Shown: positions 48,885 through 61,619 of the stretch, in pieces | Layout of the letters: the number at the start of each line of letters is the position of its first letter | How positions within the stretch are numbered: position 1 is the first letter of the stretch | NCBI GenBank assembly: GCA_963573305.1 | Contig: OY754327.1 | Span: 184,520,386-184,584,385, forward strand | Length of the DNA: 64,000 bases | Source of the DNA: Pyrrhosoma nymphula | Taxonomy: Eukaryota > Arthropoda > Insecta > Odonata > Coenagrionidae | Direction: 5' to 3' | The notes under the pieces: model-generated | Database searches by the model: none | Told to the model about the DNA's origin: nothing | The model's input: the letters and a program-made list of their open reading frames with translations, nothing else | Made by a program: the position numbers and the translations under genes

Positions 48885-49500
48885 TATCTACTGACGAGTA
48901 TATCCGATCCGAGGTTATCCTTGTCGATTGTTCTTTCATCCTCTATATCTAGGCTCACGTGTCTATTCTCGCTGTCATATAGCTCCTCTACGTATCCTCT
49001 CCACCTATCCTGAATATCTTCCTGTTCGATTAATATCTTCCCCGTTTTGTCCTTAACCTTTTTTTATCGTTTGCCCTCTCTTACCACCCAATAACATTTT
49101 CACCTAGGCGTACAAAGCGCCCAATTCCCCCTCTTCCTTCAGTTTTTCCATTTCCTCGCCTTGTTCCTTCAACCCGTCTTCCTTTGCCATAATGGTCACT
49201 CGTCGGAGTTTAATATTTAGTTCCTTGAACTTCCACTTGCCTAGGTCGGTGTTGACGTTTTTCCACATCCTCCTCTCCTCTATTCAATTCCAATCATTTA
49301 TTTTCTGTGACCTGCATTTCTTCTTTATCCTTTTCGTTTCCGTTGATAACATTGTTTTCCCTCTCTCTCTATTCTTTTCATTTCTATTTTGACGTTCTCC
49401 CGCTTTCCCTCGATTGGACCAATGATTTCCTTTGCTTCTCATACTTTCTTTTCCACTATCTCCTGGGATTCCCTCCTTTTCTATTCCAGTTTCAATGAAT
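48885..49500 (-). pseudogene. LINE fragment, linker between endonuclease and reverse transcriptase
   Basis: Minus-strand frames read RRMWKNVNTDLGKWKF, LKEQGEEMEKLKEEGELGAL and then KVKDKTGKILIEQEDIQDRW, GYVEELYDSENRH and DKDNLGSDIL. The VKDKxGKxLxExExIxxRWxxYxEELYN block followed by acidic residues and GPxIL is the well-conserved region just before the polymerase domain in RTE/ingi-like LINEs. The fragment stops where the polymerase would begin. One stop and a frameshift lie at about 49080-49110. The upstream limit is approximate. Confidence 0.75.
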
Positions 49501-50935
49501 TCACGTCCTCATCCACCTCCTACTTCTACGAAGCCTTTTGAATCTAACATCACATTTCATAAAAAAAACAAATTTCTTATCTGAGTCCGTATCCACCCGA
49601 GGAAAGCTATGTGACTTTTGAAACTGTTCCCAAACCTCTGCCTCACATGCATGATACGACGAAGCAGTGTTCGCCAACCTGGTCCCAGCTTGTGTCTTTG
49701 GCTTCTAGGTGGGCGTTGACGTTTTCCTCAGTTGATAAAATCGACAGTCAAGGCCGACAATGAGAGGACATTCATAATTAAGAAAATTTCAATGCACTTG
49801 GAAATGTTAACATCAAAGACTATAATACCACCAGAGTCGGAAACCGAATGCCATCATCACAAGAGGAAAGAATGTATACATTGTGGCAGGGGTTGGGTAG
49901 AGGGGGAAGGAGAAGTCGAAGCAGGGGAACTTGAATGGAATCAAGGGATGGGAGAGGGGAGGGGGAAGGGAGGTGGGGGGGGAAGGAGAATTTAAAGGAA
50001 GGGCTGAGTGAGTGAAACATGAATTAAGTGGAAGGAGACGATGTAACAAAATCAAATTGCGCAGATACAAATAGACAAAATAATAATGAGAAATAATAAT
50101 ACGTCAAGAGAAGACTTTTTGGCTACGAGCGAATGACTACAAAACAAAACGGTAGTGAAATTCGCATGGTGATTTAGACTCAGAAGATGTTCTGCAAAGC
50201 GTGAGGGATGTGAGGCGGAGACGTGACGGAGAGCACGTTTTGATGCTCAGCAACAACTTTCTAGACGTTCGAATACGTGTTGGCATTTGTGAGGTGTTGA
50301 AGGAACTGAGTTTGCGGTGAAAGGTGATTTGTGAATGGAGGACACAATGGAGTGGACCACCAAATGACAACACCATCAGTTTCATCTGGTCCCGGGATTG
50401 AAAACTTTCAGGCTCGTAATGGTCGAGCGAATCTAATTGTTTTATGAAACGCGCTTTGGAATTTAAGTCATTCGTTTGGTGAAAAAAATTCAAAGAAAGC
50501 TTAATTTCCGTTATTTGGTGATTTCAGGTAAAATACAGGAAGCCGGAGTATGGTATCCTGCTTGCGGGTGAAGGGAGATGCTGGGCTGCGGACGGGCGTT
50601 GGACCAATTGACTGAGGAAATCTCTTCTCACTGTTGCTACGACAGTCACCCGGCTCACAACGAAGGACCACCACGGCGACGGACGACCACCACGGGATGG
50701 TCGGATATAAACGAAGGTTTAGATCCAACCTTCTTTTGGAAGGTAGGCGGAAGATCGTTTCCTCCCTCTTCTACTTTTGGTGAACTACTCTTGGTCTTTC
50801 TGCGTGTCTACGATACTAATTGAAGTAGGGATACTTCCCAACGCGATTACCATTTTAGAGAATATTAGTCCTCACGGAATTCCAAGAATTGGAGAATGAT
50901 TGATCACTTGCTGGATTTTATTTCCGGCTCCCTAC
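49501..50935. other. unrecognised DNA with G-run tract
   Basis: 49895-49990 is purine rich (GGGGAGGGGG runs). Frames at 50137-50493 and 50501-50728 match no family I know. Confidence 0.3.
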
Positions 50936-50937
50936 AC

Positions 50938-51672
50938 ATTCATTCATTCATTGCAGTAATCTACCGGTTAGAGGTAGGTTGCGATGAAAGTCAGAGAATA
51001 TCCAACGAACTCTTACACGTGCCGTGCCCTTTCTACCTCTAGTATTTCTTTCTTCATCTCAGCATAAGTCCTATCTTTCTTCATCCCGTCCATAAAACCA
51101 ATTCTCTTCCTTCCCCTTCCCCGCTTACCCAACATCCTTCCCTCTATCACGGCCTTCAGCAAACCATCATCCCTCATTACTGCTTCCAGCCACCTACCCT
51201 GTCTTTCCCTAATCTCATCTATAAGTTTCCTCTCCTCGCCCACTATGTCAAGCACTTCCTCATTTGTCTTCCTTTCCGTCCAACGCACCTTCTCCATCCT
51301 CCTCCACACCCACATCTCAAAAGCCTTCAGCCTATTTTCGTCTTCCTTTCTCAACGTCCACGTTTCTGCCCCATACAACGCCACACTCCATATCAAGCTC
51401 TTCACTAGCCTCTTTTTTACATCCTTACTTAAGGTCCCCGTCATCAGCTCCCTTCTATTATTGAACGCTTCCTTCGCTAGCGCTATTCTCCTCCGAATGT
51501 CTTTTCTACTATGTCCTCTTTCTGCTAGCGTACTACCCAAGTAATTAAATTGTTCTACTTGCTCCAGTTTGTGACTTCCTACTCTTATCACCAGCTTCGC
51601 TTTCTTTGTCCTACAGAATCTCATTACTTTTGTTTTCCTATTATTTATCTTAGTCAAACAAAATGTAACAAT
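50938..51672 (-). pseudogene. RTE/ingi-like LINE, C-terminal third and 3' tail
   Basis: The minus-strand frame is open from about 51756 to 51013, with similarity from KINNRKTKVMRFCRTKKAK onward: EQVEQFNYLGSTLAERG, RIALAKEAFNNRRELMTGTL, KRLVKSLIWSVALYGAETW, WRRMEKVRWTERKTNEEVL, ERQGRWLEAVMRDDGLL and GKRGRGRKRIGFMDGMK. This is the standard C-terminal half after the polymerase palm, and it is uninterrupted here. The element ends at AATGAATGAATG (50938-50955 on the plus strand as CATTCATTC). The 5' truncation lies near 51672. It may belong to the same broad family as the 48.9-kb fragment. Confidence 0.9.
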
Positions 51673-51679
51673 CGGGTGG

Positions 51680-52029
51680 TCTACTCTAAAAGGGAGTGGT
51701 CCATAGGTGTTTGTGGTTGAGTGTTGGATAAAGTCCATTCGCAAGAAGCTATACATTTATTTACCAATTACACAATTAACGCATTTCTCAAAAAAGGGGC
51801 TATTTACTGGAATACTTGAAAATTGGTTTAATGGAATCTGAAACCAACAAACAACTTCCGATGTGTGCGTTGTGCTGAAGAACGTCATCAAAGGTCACCA
51901 TTGCGCGAGCATAATAATAACAATAAAGAAAAGTTAAACTAATAGAATATTTTCAAAATATCTACGAAATATTTCAAAATCGGTCATCAATTGTATCCCT
52001 GCAAAGTAAATGACAAGAACGAAGACGGA
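51680..52029. other. unrecognised AT-rich DNA
   Basis: Nothing recognised. May hold an eroded hAT 5' region. Confidence 0.3.
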
Positions 52030-53010
52030 TTAGCAAATAACATCGATTTATGAAATATCAAAATTGATAGCAAAAACTGTCAAAAGCCACAATATTAGCG
52101 AAGCTTTGTTAATTCACAGTATCAAGGAATTTGTATCAACAGTAATGTATCAGTATAATCCCAATTTGGTTAAAACTATGCCTCTGAGCGAAAATACTGC
52201 GAAGGCACGCATTGATGCAATGACAGAAAATGTTGAAAACCAACAAATGTCTATATTCTCCAAAATACCAAATGTTCAGAGCAGACTGATGAGTCTAACA
52301 TTGTCCATAATAATGCTGTGTTAATGGTGTAGGTACGTTCGGTATATTGACGAACTGAACATAGTTCAGGAAGAAATGCCCAATAACTGAAGTTGTTGAC
52401 AGAATGAATAACAATATTTCAGACTGTAAAAAAATGTTAAAAAATATACCTTTAACCAATATTGTAGCGTGCGCTTCAGATGACGCACCTTGGTCGTCGA
52501 TAGGAAGGGTTCGTTGCCTATTTGAAAGAATGAGTACCAGAGTATAAGAGCATGTGTTATGTATTCAAGGCATGGTGCATAGACAAGATCATTTAGGAAA
52601 ACATTTAGTGCAAGTCTTAAACAGTGGTATTTCTTCATTCGTCTTTAAATACAATAATTAAAGCTGTAAATAAGAACCAAATCAAATGCCAATGACAATA
52701 GAATATTTCGCCAATATAATGACGAGCAATATCTTCGATTACTTTTACAAATAGAAGTACGAAGTCTCTCAAAGGGTATATGTCTGTCCTGATTTGTGTC
52801 TTTATTCAGTATTCTGCAGTTCTTTGAGAATAAAAATAAAGGTCTCTCTCAACAATAAAAGGCAATAAAAAATGATGCCTTTCCTTTGGAAGACGTTTTA
52901 AAAAAATTCAATGAAATTAATTTGCTGTTGCAAGGAGCTAATATAATTCTTATCATTTGCAAAAACAGCATGTGTCATTGTTTATTGAAATACTTGATCT
53001 TTTCAGGCAC
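52030..53010 (+). pseudogene. hAT (ZBED5-like) transposase remnant
   Basis: Opens with EISKLIAKTVKSHNISEALL, then MPLSENTAKARIDAMTENVE, which matches the ZBED5/Charlie-type hAT start (IAKxxKPHTIxExLIxPA...IPLSNxTVxRRIxxMAxDVE). After a frameshift, DESNIVHNNAVLMV (52288 onward) carries the DES motif with the first catalytic aspartate, then VRYIDELNIVQEEM. Later pieces read CIQGMVHRQDHLGKHL (family CxLHRxALAxKxL), then INEINLLLQGANIILIICK (family LNxxLQGKNxxIxxL). Stops and frameshifts throughout; the zinc-finger BED domain and the C-terminal dimerisation domain were not seen. Confidence 0.8.
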
Positions 53011-56000
53011 GTCATTTTCTTCATCTATTTCCAAGTAAGTTAAAAAGTTTTACTGGAGGGTGTCCACTTTTCCAGATATCCTTCTTCGTTGTAATAACAA
53101 ACACCTTGCCACTGAAATTTCCTGGCGCAATGTTACCAATGGGCAAAATGTTGTCGCATCGAAATCGCTGACGAATGCAGATCGCTGTCCTTTGCAGCCC
53201 CGTCTTGAATTGCCATGGTGGCACAAAAGTATAATCCATCCCAAAAACTGTTCGTTGAAGCACAGAAATGAGGCTGAAACCCAAGATGAGAGTGCATTAG
53301 CCACTTTGGCTGAAACTTGGCTTGGTTCATCCAATCCAATGAGAATTGGTTGACCTTCGACAGCAGAAGTCGGACGATGCGTCGTGACCGAGTGAGGTAG
53401 GAAGGCGATCCCTTCGGAAGCCTTGAGAGCGACATCAGGCCAACCACGGCCAATTACCGTATGAGCATAGACAGTTGGCTACCCAAACACTGTATCACTA
53501 TGTTGTATATGTAGATGATAAGTGCTATTGAGTAATGTACTTATTCTGTTACTTGGTGTGTAGTTCAATTAATTTCATCCCCTGTCAACCCAGTCGGTGA
53601 CTGGCAAATGTAGTAATTGCCTCAGTTTCGTTTCGTTATCAACGAAATATTTTCAAAATGTTTGTGGGGTGATTGTGGCTTCAAATTACATACTTGGATG
53701 GGTTGCGTTATTATCCATATCCACTACAGAGTGTATTCAGTCGATTGACCATTGCTGGCCGATGTTGGCACTTTTTAAAGAATATTCCGTGAAAGGGTTG
53801 GTAATATTTTGAAAGTATGACTTATAATTCATAATTTAGGGGATGGCAAAAGTTTGTTTATTGTGTGCATGATTTAATATGAGTGATTAAACACGCTAGT
53901 ATTCCATAATCTGGGTAATATTTTCCAGTGACATTGAAACATTGCAAATGATAAATATTGAATCACTTTCGAAATAAGGAATTGACCAGCCTGAATGAAA
54001 ATAAAAACATTTGGAACTATGGGGAAGTTGTAGTCGTGAATTCCTTAGAATAACTGTGATTTTATTTAAATTGTATCAATCATTTTTATTAATATAATCC
54101 CCTCTATTTCTCTAAGTTGCTCTTCAAATTGATTTCTTTAGTGTTTCATCCTTTTGACAAATCAAAATTCATTTGGGTTTATGGTGAACCTGTATGGACA
54201 CGCTTAACGGTAATATGCAAAATATCTGTTCAGAAACAGAAGGCTCTATGAGTATAAATTTGTATTGCTTAAGATATGTGTAACCTAATATTGCATCTAA
54301 ATTGATCATACTGAGAGGGACTTAGTTTTTTAAAATAGGGTTTTTTGGCAAAATTTATTACCTGTTTCATTATCCTTGCCTTGACACTGACTGAGTGGCA
54401 TAAAATGTTTTCAGAGGTACTGCTTTTCCTCTACTATAAATGCTGTGGGGTGTGAAATAACTAAAGTATTTTTTTGCCTGAGGAGAAAGTAACAAATGTT
54501 TAAAGGTAGGGTTATCAGTAAGTGGTAACAATATTTCACTCTCCAGAAACTTAATAAATCGATTAATAAGGAAGTGGTGCTTTGTTATGAAATTTCATCG
54601 GTAGGTAGTGAAAATAGTTAAACATTCAACACTGGAATAATACAGCTGTATTGTAATGGCATAATTCAAAGTTCAATATGACTGTATTTATATGCAATAC
54701 GAACAATATTGGCATATTCATAGCATAATTTATAATATAATAAAGATTTCCTCCTCAACTTTCGGTCATCTTGATATATATTTGTGTACCTACCTATATG
54801 TGGATTGGTAGTTGAGAGAGACTCATTAGTTGCTTGATAATGTATCAGTCAATTATTATTAATAACATTTATGTTCATGTCATATGACAATTCTCGATGA
54901 CTCGGGTGAAAACAATATTGTTATCCATTATACGCATGGTGCGTGATCTATCAATTAGCACCATTATATTTTAGGATAACATAAGGGGGCCTACTTCGGG
55001 CATTACTCCCGTGTTTTTCATGACCATATTATAAGTTTTATGCTCTGTGAAATTTGCGGTTATTACAGCAAACTATTGACTTTTACGTGCCGTCTTCCTG
55101 TGTGCCATGTTCCGTTGGCTCTTTCCGGGATCAATAGAAACAAATGGTCGTATAAATACTTCGTGGGCATAACAGTCAATAGAAGCATGTGATGCTGCTC
55201 CATGGTATGCGGGACTCTTATGTGCTCGTTCGGCTCTTTGTGTAAATTAAGTAGTAAACCGCCATTGGTTTCAGTAAATTATGTTTCCAGCAATATCTTA
55301 ACAAAACAGTAGTGTTGAAAGTGTGGATTTCTGGAACATTTCATCAGCACCTTCATTTCGGGATGCAGACCGCATATAAGGCCAAGAACTATTGTTTTTA
55401 CCAAGGATTTTCTTAAAACTAAAACTTTTACGGCGTTTCTTAAAACCGTGAAAACACTCGATTCTTTTTGCCAGGGCAATCTAATCTTTGCACCAGTTTA
55501 GAATATCCTACTCTCTTTTGTCTCCAGTCCCGTAAGCGCCACACAACTTTTTGCACCTTATTCTTCATTTCAAATACGTGGAATGTTGTTATGCCTGACG
55601 GTGAGGCGAGCAATCGAGAGGTCAAGTGTGGCGGTCATTTGGACGACGTTTCAATCGGCTCAGCTGCGATCTCACGGTCCACTACTTGGGTCCACTACTC
55701 TCTCACTACAACACACTTCGCCGAGAATGAAGACACGGAGCAGCGACCTGCGGAACGCAAATGGCAGGCACTGAGAGCAACAGTAGTCACGCAATCCAAG
55801 GTTTTGTTTTCAGATCTCGCAATGATTTCGTTGCGTATTCGAAAGACGTAAGGGCGTCGCGGTGAGAGCTCGTCTCGGGCCGCGGAAATTCAAACGCCGC
55901 GCTGGTCACGTGACATAGGGTTTGAGGGGCGGCGCGCCGCCGTCCGCCTCCACGTCGCGTGCGGGACCCTCTTTCCTACCGACCAAGTGGTGACGTCATT

Positions 56001-56545
56001 CGCCCCCTCGGCTGACAGGGGGGGTGGTGCATATATGTGGGTGGGGGAGCATTCCCCCGCCCCCCTCCTTGCCCCTGGACGACATTCGATCGAGAGAACC
56101 GCGCCCGTCTCTTTCCTCCGAGCGTCGCGACGCGATAAAAGGACGCGTGCCTCACGCTCTCTCTCTCCACGACGACGACGGAAGACACGAACGCACGGGC
56201 GGGATAGGTATCTACGTCCAAACCACACAAGTCGCGTGCTACGACGGAAGGGGTGCGTGCCAAAGTGGGCACTCATGGCATCGAAGTCCTCTCTCACTCA
56301 CCCCTCTCTCACGCCCTCGCCCTTCCCCATCGACTCCGCCCTCGCCCCCATTGCCCCCTCTCCTCTCCCGCCCCTATCGCGCCCATCTATCTCATTTTCT
56401 CCCCCCAGAATTCACTTTGGTTGGAGTATATGGGGCAAATAATGAAGGAGTTAGGCTGCTCCACTTATGTGCACTTGAAAAGAATAGCACAAGACCGTAG
56501 CGTATGGAGAACTGCCGTCAACCAACCTTTGGGTTGAGGACTTGA
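53011..56545. other. unrecognised DNA with CpG-rich island at 55.6-56.4 kb
   Basis: 53060-53450 has overlapping frames on both strands with no known domain. 53820-55250 is AT-rich and featureless. 55590-56440 is strongly CpG-rich with C-run repeats; long overlapping frames in it (151-158 codons) are composition-driven. A promoter island is possible. Confidence 0.35.
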
Positions 56546-57100
56546 GGTGGTTCCGCCGCGACTGTGTGAGTCAAAACAAATAATAAATTCCACATTTTTT
56601 ATATTTTGTCCAAAAAATCCTGCTTTCACTGATGAAATGCGTTACCAATAGCAACCCAAAAGTAAAGTAGAAAAAATGCTGATTATTCCACGAATGTATT
56701 TTAAATTAGCACTTTTTCCAGCCATTGGAGCCGACTGCAGCGCCATTTCCTACAAATTACCGCATTTTGACTTCAAGAACGGCAGTAATTCCCTAATAAC
56801 TAAAATAATAAGGTAGTAAGATGCCTATATTTTATTTTTATTCAATTTCTCTGGATTATTTCCTTCATATAAATAGTTTTCCGCGAAAATAGCATTTATA
56901 TTTTATGGAAAAATACTATTTTTCCTCGTGTTTCTCTCATTCCCCCATTGAACACCATGTGATTTCAAGTTCAATTATAGAATAAAATAGCGTGGAAAGG
57001 TATTATTTTGTTGTTCATATGTAATAGAGAACAAGTTTTTTCTATAAGTAGACAGAATATGAATCAAATGACATTTAAGTCATTTTACGGTGGAACCACC
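56546..57100. mobile_element. non-autonomous TIR element (MITE), copy 2
   Basis: The left end is GGTGGTTCCGCCG and the right end its inverted form CGGTGGAACCACC (one mismatch). They are flanked by TTGA (56542-56545) and TTAA (57101-57104), a one-base-decayed 4-bp target. Aligns with 1098-1651 over its whole length with scattered substitutions and small indels. The TIR is itself nearly self-complementary. No ORF. Confidence 0.85.
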
Positions 57101-57617
57101 TTAAGAAGAAGAAGAAGAGTTCACTCCTCCACTTCAACACCGCCACGGGGACCAAAAACCAGCAATGCGCTCGTTATGATGCACAATACTCGTGTTTGCG
57201 GGTGATTTGCAACGACGAAGCGCCCTCGCGCCACAAGCACCAAGTTCGCGCCGTGTGGTGCACTGTCCCACGGGAGAGCATCGTGGCAATGGCGCGGGGG
57301 TATATGTACATTGCAACGGGTGTGCAGGGAAGTTTCGAGTGAGTCTCGCGGATGTGACTCGAATTTAAATTAGTGAGCAGGAGGGCGTTTGAGAGCGACA
57401 GGCATTAGACGGGAGTGCGTCGCGCGAGGAGCAGAGACTGGGGTCTTCTGAGGAGCCGCCCGCCGCCGTCTTACGGACTTCGGAGGCAAGCGCATTCAAA
57501 ATCGCACCTCGTTCTCATTCGTCTCGGTCTGTGGGTTGGGTGGGCATGCATTTCCCCTTTTTTATTCATCGTGGGCTCTGAATAGGAATACAGAGATTGC
57601 TGGTTGTCGTTGGAGAG
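57101..57617. other. CpG-rich unrecognised DNA
   Basis: Begins with an AAGAAGAAG microsatellite, then CpG-rich sequence to 57490 with no recognised coding content. TTGGAGAG at 57610-57617 is the left target duplication of the next element. Confidence 0.4.
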
Positions 57618-58212
57618 TAGGCCTGCGTGATTATCGAAAAAAGCGATATATGGTCGATTCAATTGTCAGTAATTGAAGAAATGACAATTAATTGAAGTCA
57701 TTCAATTTATTGACATCGACCAATTAAATGACAGGATTCAATTAGATCGTGCTTTTCAATGGATTTCCGTTTGCAATGAGAAGAATGAAATACTTTATTT
57801 GAAAAACAACAAAATTATTCAATCATTTAGCTTTTACTAATTAATTTAAGGGAGAAATCGCTATTTTAAGGCAGGCAGATGAGAACCGCAACGTGTTCAT
57901 TCGACAGACACCGGCGTGCGTGCGATCAGCAAGTATATCAGCATCGTCGGCCAACGGCCGGCGTCGGGCAATAGCGAACAAGTTTAAACGCGCAATATGC
58001 AATCCAAAGCGAATCAATAATTGTCAATTAATCGATTGCCGGTCAATAATTGTGAATTGAATAACAATAGACAATTGAAAACAATTGACACTTGAAAAAA
58101 ATTGACAATCGAGTCAATTACCGCAATCGACATCCATGTGCTGAAATGATCAATAAATTGTAAAAAAGAATTGAATCGACGATTATATTAATCGAACAAT
58201 CGCACATGGCTA
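57618..58212. mobile_element. hAT-type MITE with 8-bp target duplication
   Basis: Starts TAGGCCTGCGTGATTATCGA; the inverted right end reads TAGCCATGTGCGATTGTTCG. These are imperfect TIRs that continue to a shared TCGATTCAATT block about 40 bp in. TTGGAGAG lies on both sides (57610-57617 and 58213-58220); an 8-bp duplication is characteristic of hAT. The sub-terminal 150 bp at each end are dense in CAATTG/TCAATTA words, possible transposase-binding repeats. No ORF. Confidence 0.82.
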
Positions 58213-59540
58213 TTGGAGAGTGTCCGGGATGCCGGGTTGTTTCTAACGTTCCTCAGACGGACACTACCTTGAGTTAGGGCGGTTGGTGTTTTGGTGCGTG
58301 AGGATTGGCACGTGTGGATATTGATAAAATGGTCAGAAGAAGAGTTGTCGACACCAAAGAATGTGAAATGGATGGAGGGCACATTTGGTTGAAAGATAGA
58401 ATGGAATAAGTGTATTATACTCTGGAGGTATCTAAATCCGGAGGTAACACAGATATTGGGCAACGGAGGAGATATTTACGCCCAATCCGTAGGAAAAAGC
58501 TTATATTGAGATATTTACTCCAAGTATTCCAACACTCATTAAGTAAATATAGGATACAAGACACGGGAGGAATTTAATGTCTTTTTGTGTAAATTTCAAA
58601 TTGCCTAATAGTATTTAGGAAACTTTAGAATAAGGACTAAGAATATTTTTATGCGAGACGAGGAATGTATGGAGTTTGAATTCCACGAATTGGCAATCGG
58701 GAAATATTAAAAATTAATGTGATGAAAATTTGGCGAATCGCACCAAATTAGGGCTTAAAATAAAATACACTTGGCACAATAACTAACAACGCTAAAATTC
58801 GAAGTAAATACGAAAATAAATACCGGAAATATTCTTTGGTGCGATTAGTTTGGATGGGCGAAAAATAAAAATATTGATCAAAGTGATGCCCAGTACCTAT
58901 TCTGAAAAAAATCTTTCGACTCTTTAAATAATTGGGAATATTAACGACTAAGCTCCACCAATTTCGTTAAATAGAGAATTATTTAATGACTTCTTTGAAG
59001 AGTTCTTTGGAAATTATTTTGAATTAATGAGGCTTTTCGGGGGCTTTCCATTAAAATCGCATTTTTTAACCTGTAGTCATGACCACCAGGCCCGATTCAG
59101 AATGCGTATTTGTATCACAGGAGAAAGATGAAAAACGACCTCAATCCACACCTTATTTCGACTGGATGTTGTTTATTGCAGTGTTTCTTAACCGGTGCTT
59201 CACGAAGCCCTAGTGATCCACGAATAATATTTTGGTGCTCCCAAAAATTTATACTCGTATTTATCTGAAATTTGTTTGAGGGATACATCAGTAACTGCTC
59301 TGGAGTAAATAATAAATAATTACTTCCAGAGGATGTACAGTAAATATTCCTTCTGGTGCTCCTCGATACGTCAAAGGTTACTGGTCCAAAGCACCTTGAA
59401 CTAATTTGAACCCGGGCGTTCTGTTGAAATGATGGACACCCTAAACTGTTGGCTAACTCACGGCTCTTCTCGAGGGAAACGAGGACGAATTCAAGGCAAT
59501 TACATCATTGATCATTTACGAGGTTCACGCGAGCTACTTA
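58213..59540. other. unrecognised AT-rich DNA with a possible hAT-like end
   Basis: 58320-58720 has a plus-strand frame with few stops (reads KNVKWMEGTFG, ILWRYLNPEVTQILG), unrecognised. At 59180, CAGTGTTTCTTAACCGGTG resembles the CAGTGGTTCTTAACC start common to hAT MITEs, but no matching far end was found. Confidence 0.3.
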
Positions 59541-60201
59541 GATGCTCCGTCTTACTTACTTACTCCTGTGGCCATGGAAAACCTAAATGGTCTTTGGCCT
59601 CGCCAACCACTCACCTCCATGCCCTTCTGTCCTCTGCTGTGTCGAGTTGAACTCCCAGTTTTTCGAGGTCCTTCTTCACTTCGTCGCTCCAGCGCATTCT
59701 TGGTCTCCCTGGTGGTCTGGTGCCTTCCGGTTTTCCATTCCATATCATTTTTAACATTGTGCTGTCACTTCTTCTGAGGACATGGCCTAGCCTCTAGCGT
59801 CTCACTCCTGTGCTTATTTCAAACGTATCAGTGTACTCTTTTCCAACCTTGACTTTTCCTTTAGACTCACTCACACACATTTTTGTCAATCTAATAACTT
59901 TTTCAGGAAATCCACATTTCTTCATTATTGTCCCAAGTTTTTCTCTATTTATCGAGTCATAGGCTTTTCTGAAGTCTATAAACATAAGGAATATATCATT
60001 ATTATATTCCCAATATTTTGAGGCCAGCTCTTTCAGAATAAACATTTGGTCTGTTGTTGATATATACTTCCTGAATCTTTCCAGATGATCCGTCCCCAGA
60101 CCAAAATTGTCCACGGAAAGCAATATATGTCCTGGGTAATTCACATTTAAGAGGACACATCCAGTGTTAAGAAAGTTTGGTATCGTATGCAGATTGCACA
60201 C
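59541..60201 (-). pseudogene. LINE with internal deletion: polymerase start fused to C-terminus
   Basis: The minus strand reads STTDQMFILKELASKYWEYN, then IFLMFIDFRKAYDSINREKL (polymerase block with the first catalytic aspartate), then TFEISTGVRR at 59800. It jumps, after a TAG, to RLGHVLRRSDSTMLKMIWNG, GRPRMRWSDEVKKDLEKLGV, then a TGA in place of tryptophan, and finishes GEAKDHLGFPWPQE. The GVRQGxPLSP, YADD and thumb blocks are missing, so some hundreds of bases are deleted in frame. The element ends in a (TAAG)n-like tail (plus strand CTTACTTACTTAC, 59551 region). Confidence 0.85.
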
Positions 60202-61619
60202 TTCATTTTATTTTCTACACAAGCAAGACAAGTGAAGTCCGTATAATTTGCTGATGCTTCGAAGCATCATAATGGAATCATTCAAAAGATACTAAGAAGA
60301 AGCTAATGTTGAAGATAAAAGGATAGGTCTCGTAAGGATCCAAGCTGACTACATATATTTCACTATTCAAGTAATTGCACGTACTAAATAACAACATGTA
60401 CTCTAATACTCTTGATAAAACCTTGATTATCAATAAAATTTTTGAAGTTATTACATCTTCTCTAACGATTTGAATTATATGAAATTTTAGTCTTTACGTT
60501 TCGAACCCTTAAGTACGCACGAATAATTAAATTATGCAAATCAATAAGATTTTAAACTTCAAAATGAATAAAAAAAAATGGAATTCTATTTAAACATTTA
60601 CAGGCCAGAGAGTAACACTTCAAACAACTTATCGCATGAATCTCATGAAAGATTAGAGCAGCCGTGAATTATCAGTTGGCTACAAAGCTAGTTGTCGTTT
60701 GCATCCAACTGCGATATGTTTGCTTTGTACTTGCGCGAGCTATTTGCTGAACATTCCCACGCTAACATTATGACACTCCTTATTCACATCATTGGTGAAA
60801 AGGTACCTACGCAAGGAGGGCAGTACTATCTGAAACTTCTCTTATGAAAACGTTCTCACCAAAACTCCGCGAAAAGATATGATTTTTTAAACTATTTCAA
60901 TGTTTTTTCGTATGTTAAAAATCTTTCATATATTGAGGCATGAATTAAAACGTGATATCATTAGAGAATGCCGCTGTAGTAATTAAAACCTGGAATAGGT
61001 TATTAAAAATAATTAACATATAAAAAAGGTTTTTGATATGAAATAATGAATGATAAAAAAGTTAAAATAGCGTAACAATTTGGCGTTTCCACTACGTGAG
61101 AGGCGATTAACAGAAGGCGCAGAAAATGCTTTCCATTGGCCATCGATTTTATTCTGCCTCTGCTTCCAGTGATGTCCAGATCAAATCAGATGGATATGAG
61201 AATGCACGAGGCTTGCTTTCTCACAGGACCAGAAAAGCATTTGAACTTTTAGGAAAGAAGGCTTTCCGCGGAGTGGCTCGAATTAATTGAGAGAAGAAGA
61301 CGGGTTCTCCTCTTACGCGGAGGGGCTCATCATTTGTCTCGCAAACATTTCCAGTTCTCTTCTTTAGACCTGAAGAAGTCTGTGTCCAACTTTTCATGCA
61401 AAAGCGTTTCAACCTGGTACGGGGTCGATAAAATCAAATATCTTGAATCTTTACGCCTCAGCCTAAGTCATTCACTGTCGACAATTTTGGATGTGATGAA
61501 GAAACTTGCGTTAGCGAAAGGTTGCACGCGCCGCCAGAGTGGAAGTGTAAAATTACTTTATATATCGAGCAAACGTGAAGGCTTCAAATTAATGAGGAAA
61601 GCATCTCAATTTCTCCAAT
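60202..61619. other. AT-rich unrecognised DNA
   Basis: Contains a perfect 18-bp palindrome TGATGCTTCGAAGCATCA (60253-60270). Nothing else recognised. Confidence 0.3.

Noticed and set aside
53060..53450. Overlapping ORFs on both strands after the hAT remnant, considered as the transposase C-terminus
   Set aside because: No hAT dimerisation motif could be read in either strand, and hAT similarity stops near 53010.
55987..56500. Two overlapping plus-strand ORFs of 151 and 158 codons
   Set aside because: Overlapping frames in the same C-rich, CpG-rich island, with proline- and serine-rich low-complexity composition and no domain.
58320..58720. Plus-strand frame with few stops, seen as a possible degraded gene
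   Set aside because: Several stops and no recognisable motif; the region is AT-rich and the pattern may be chance.
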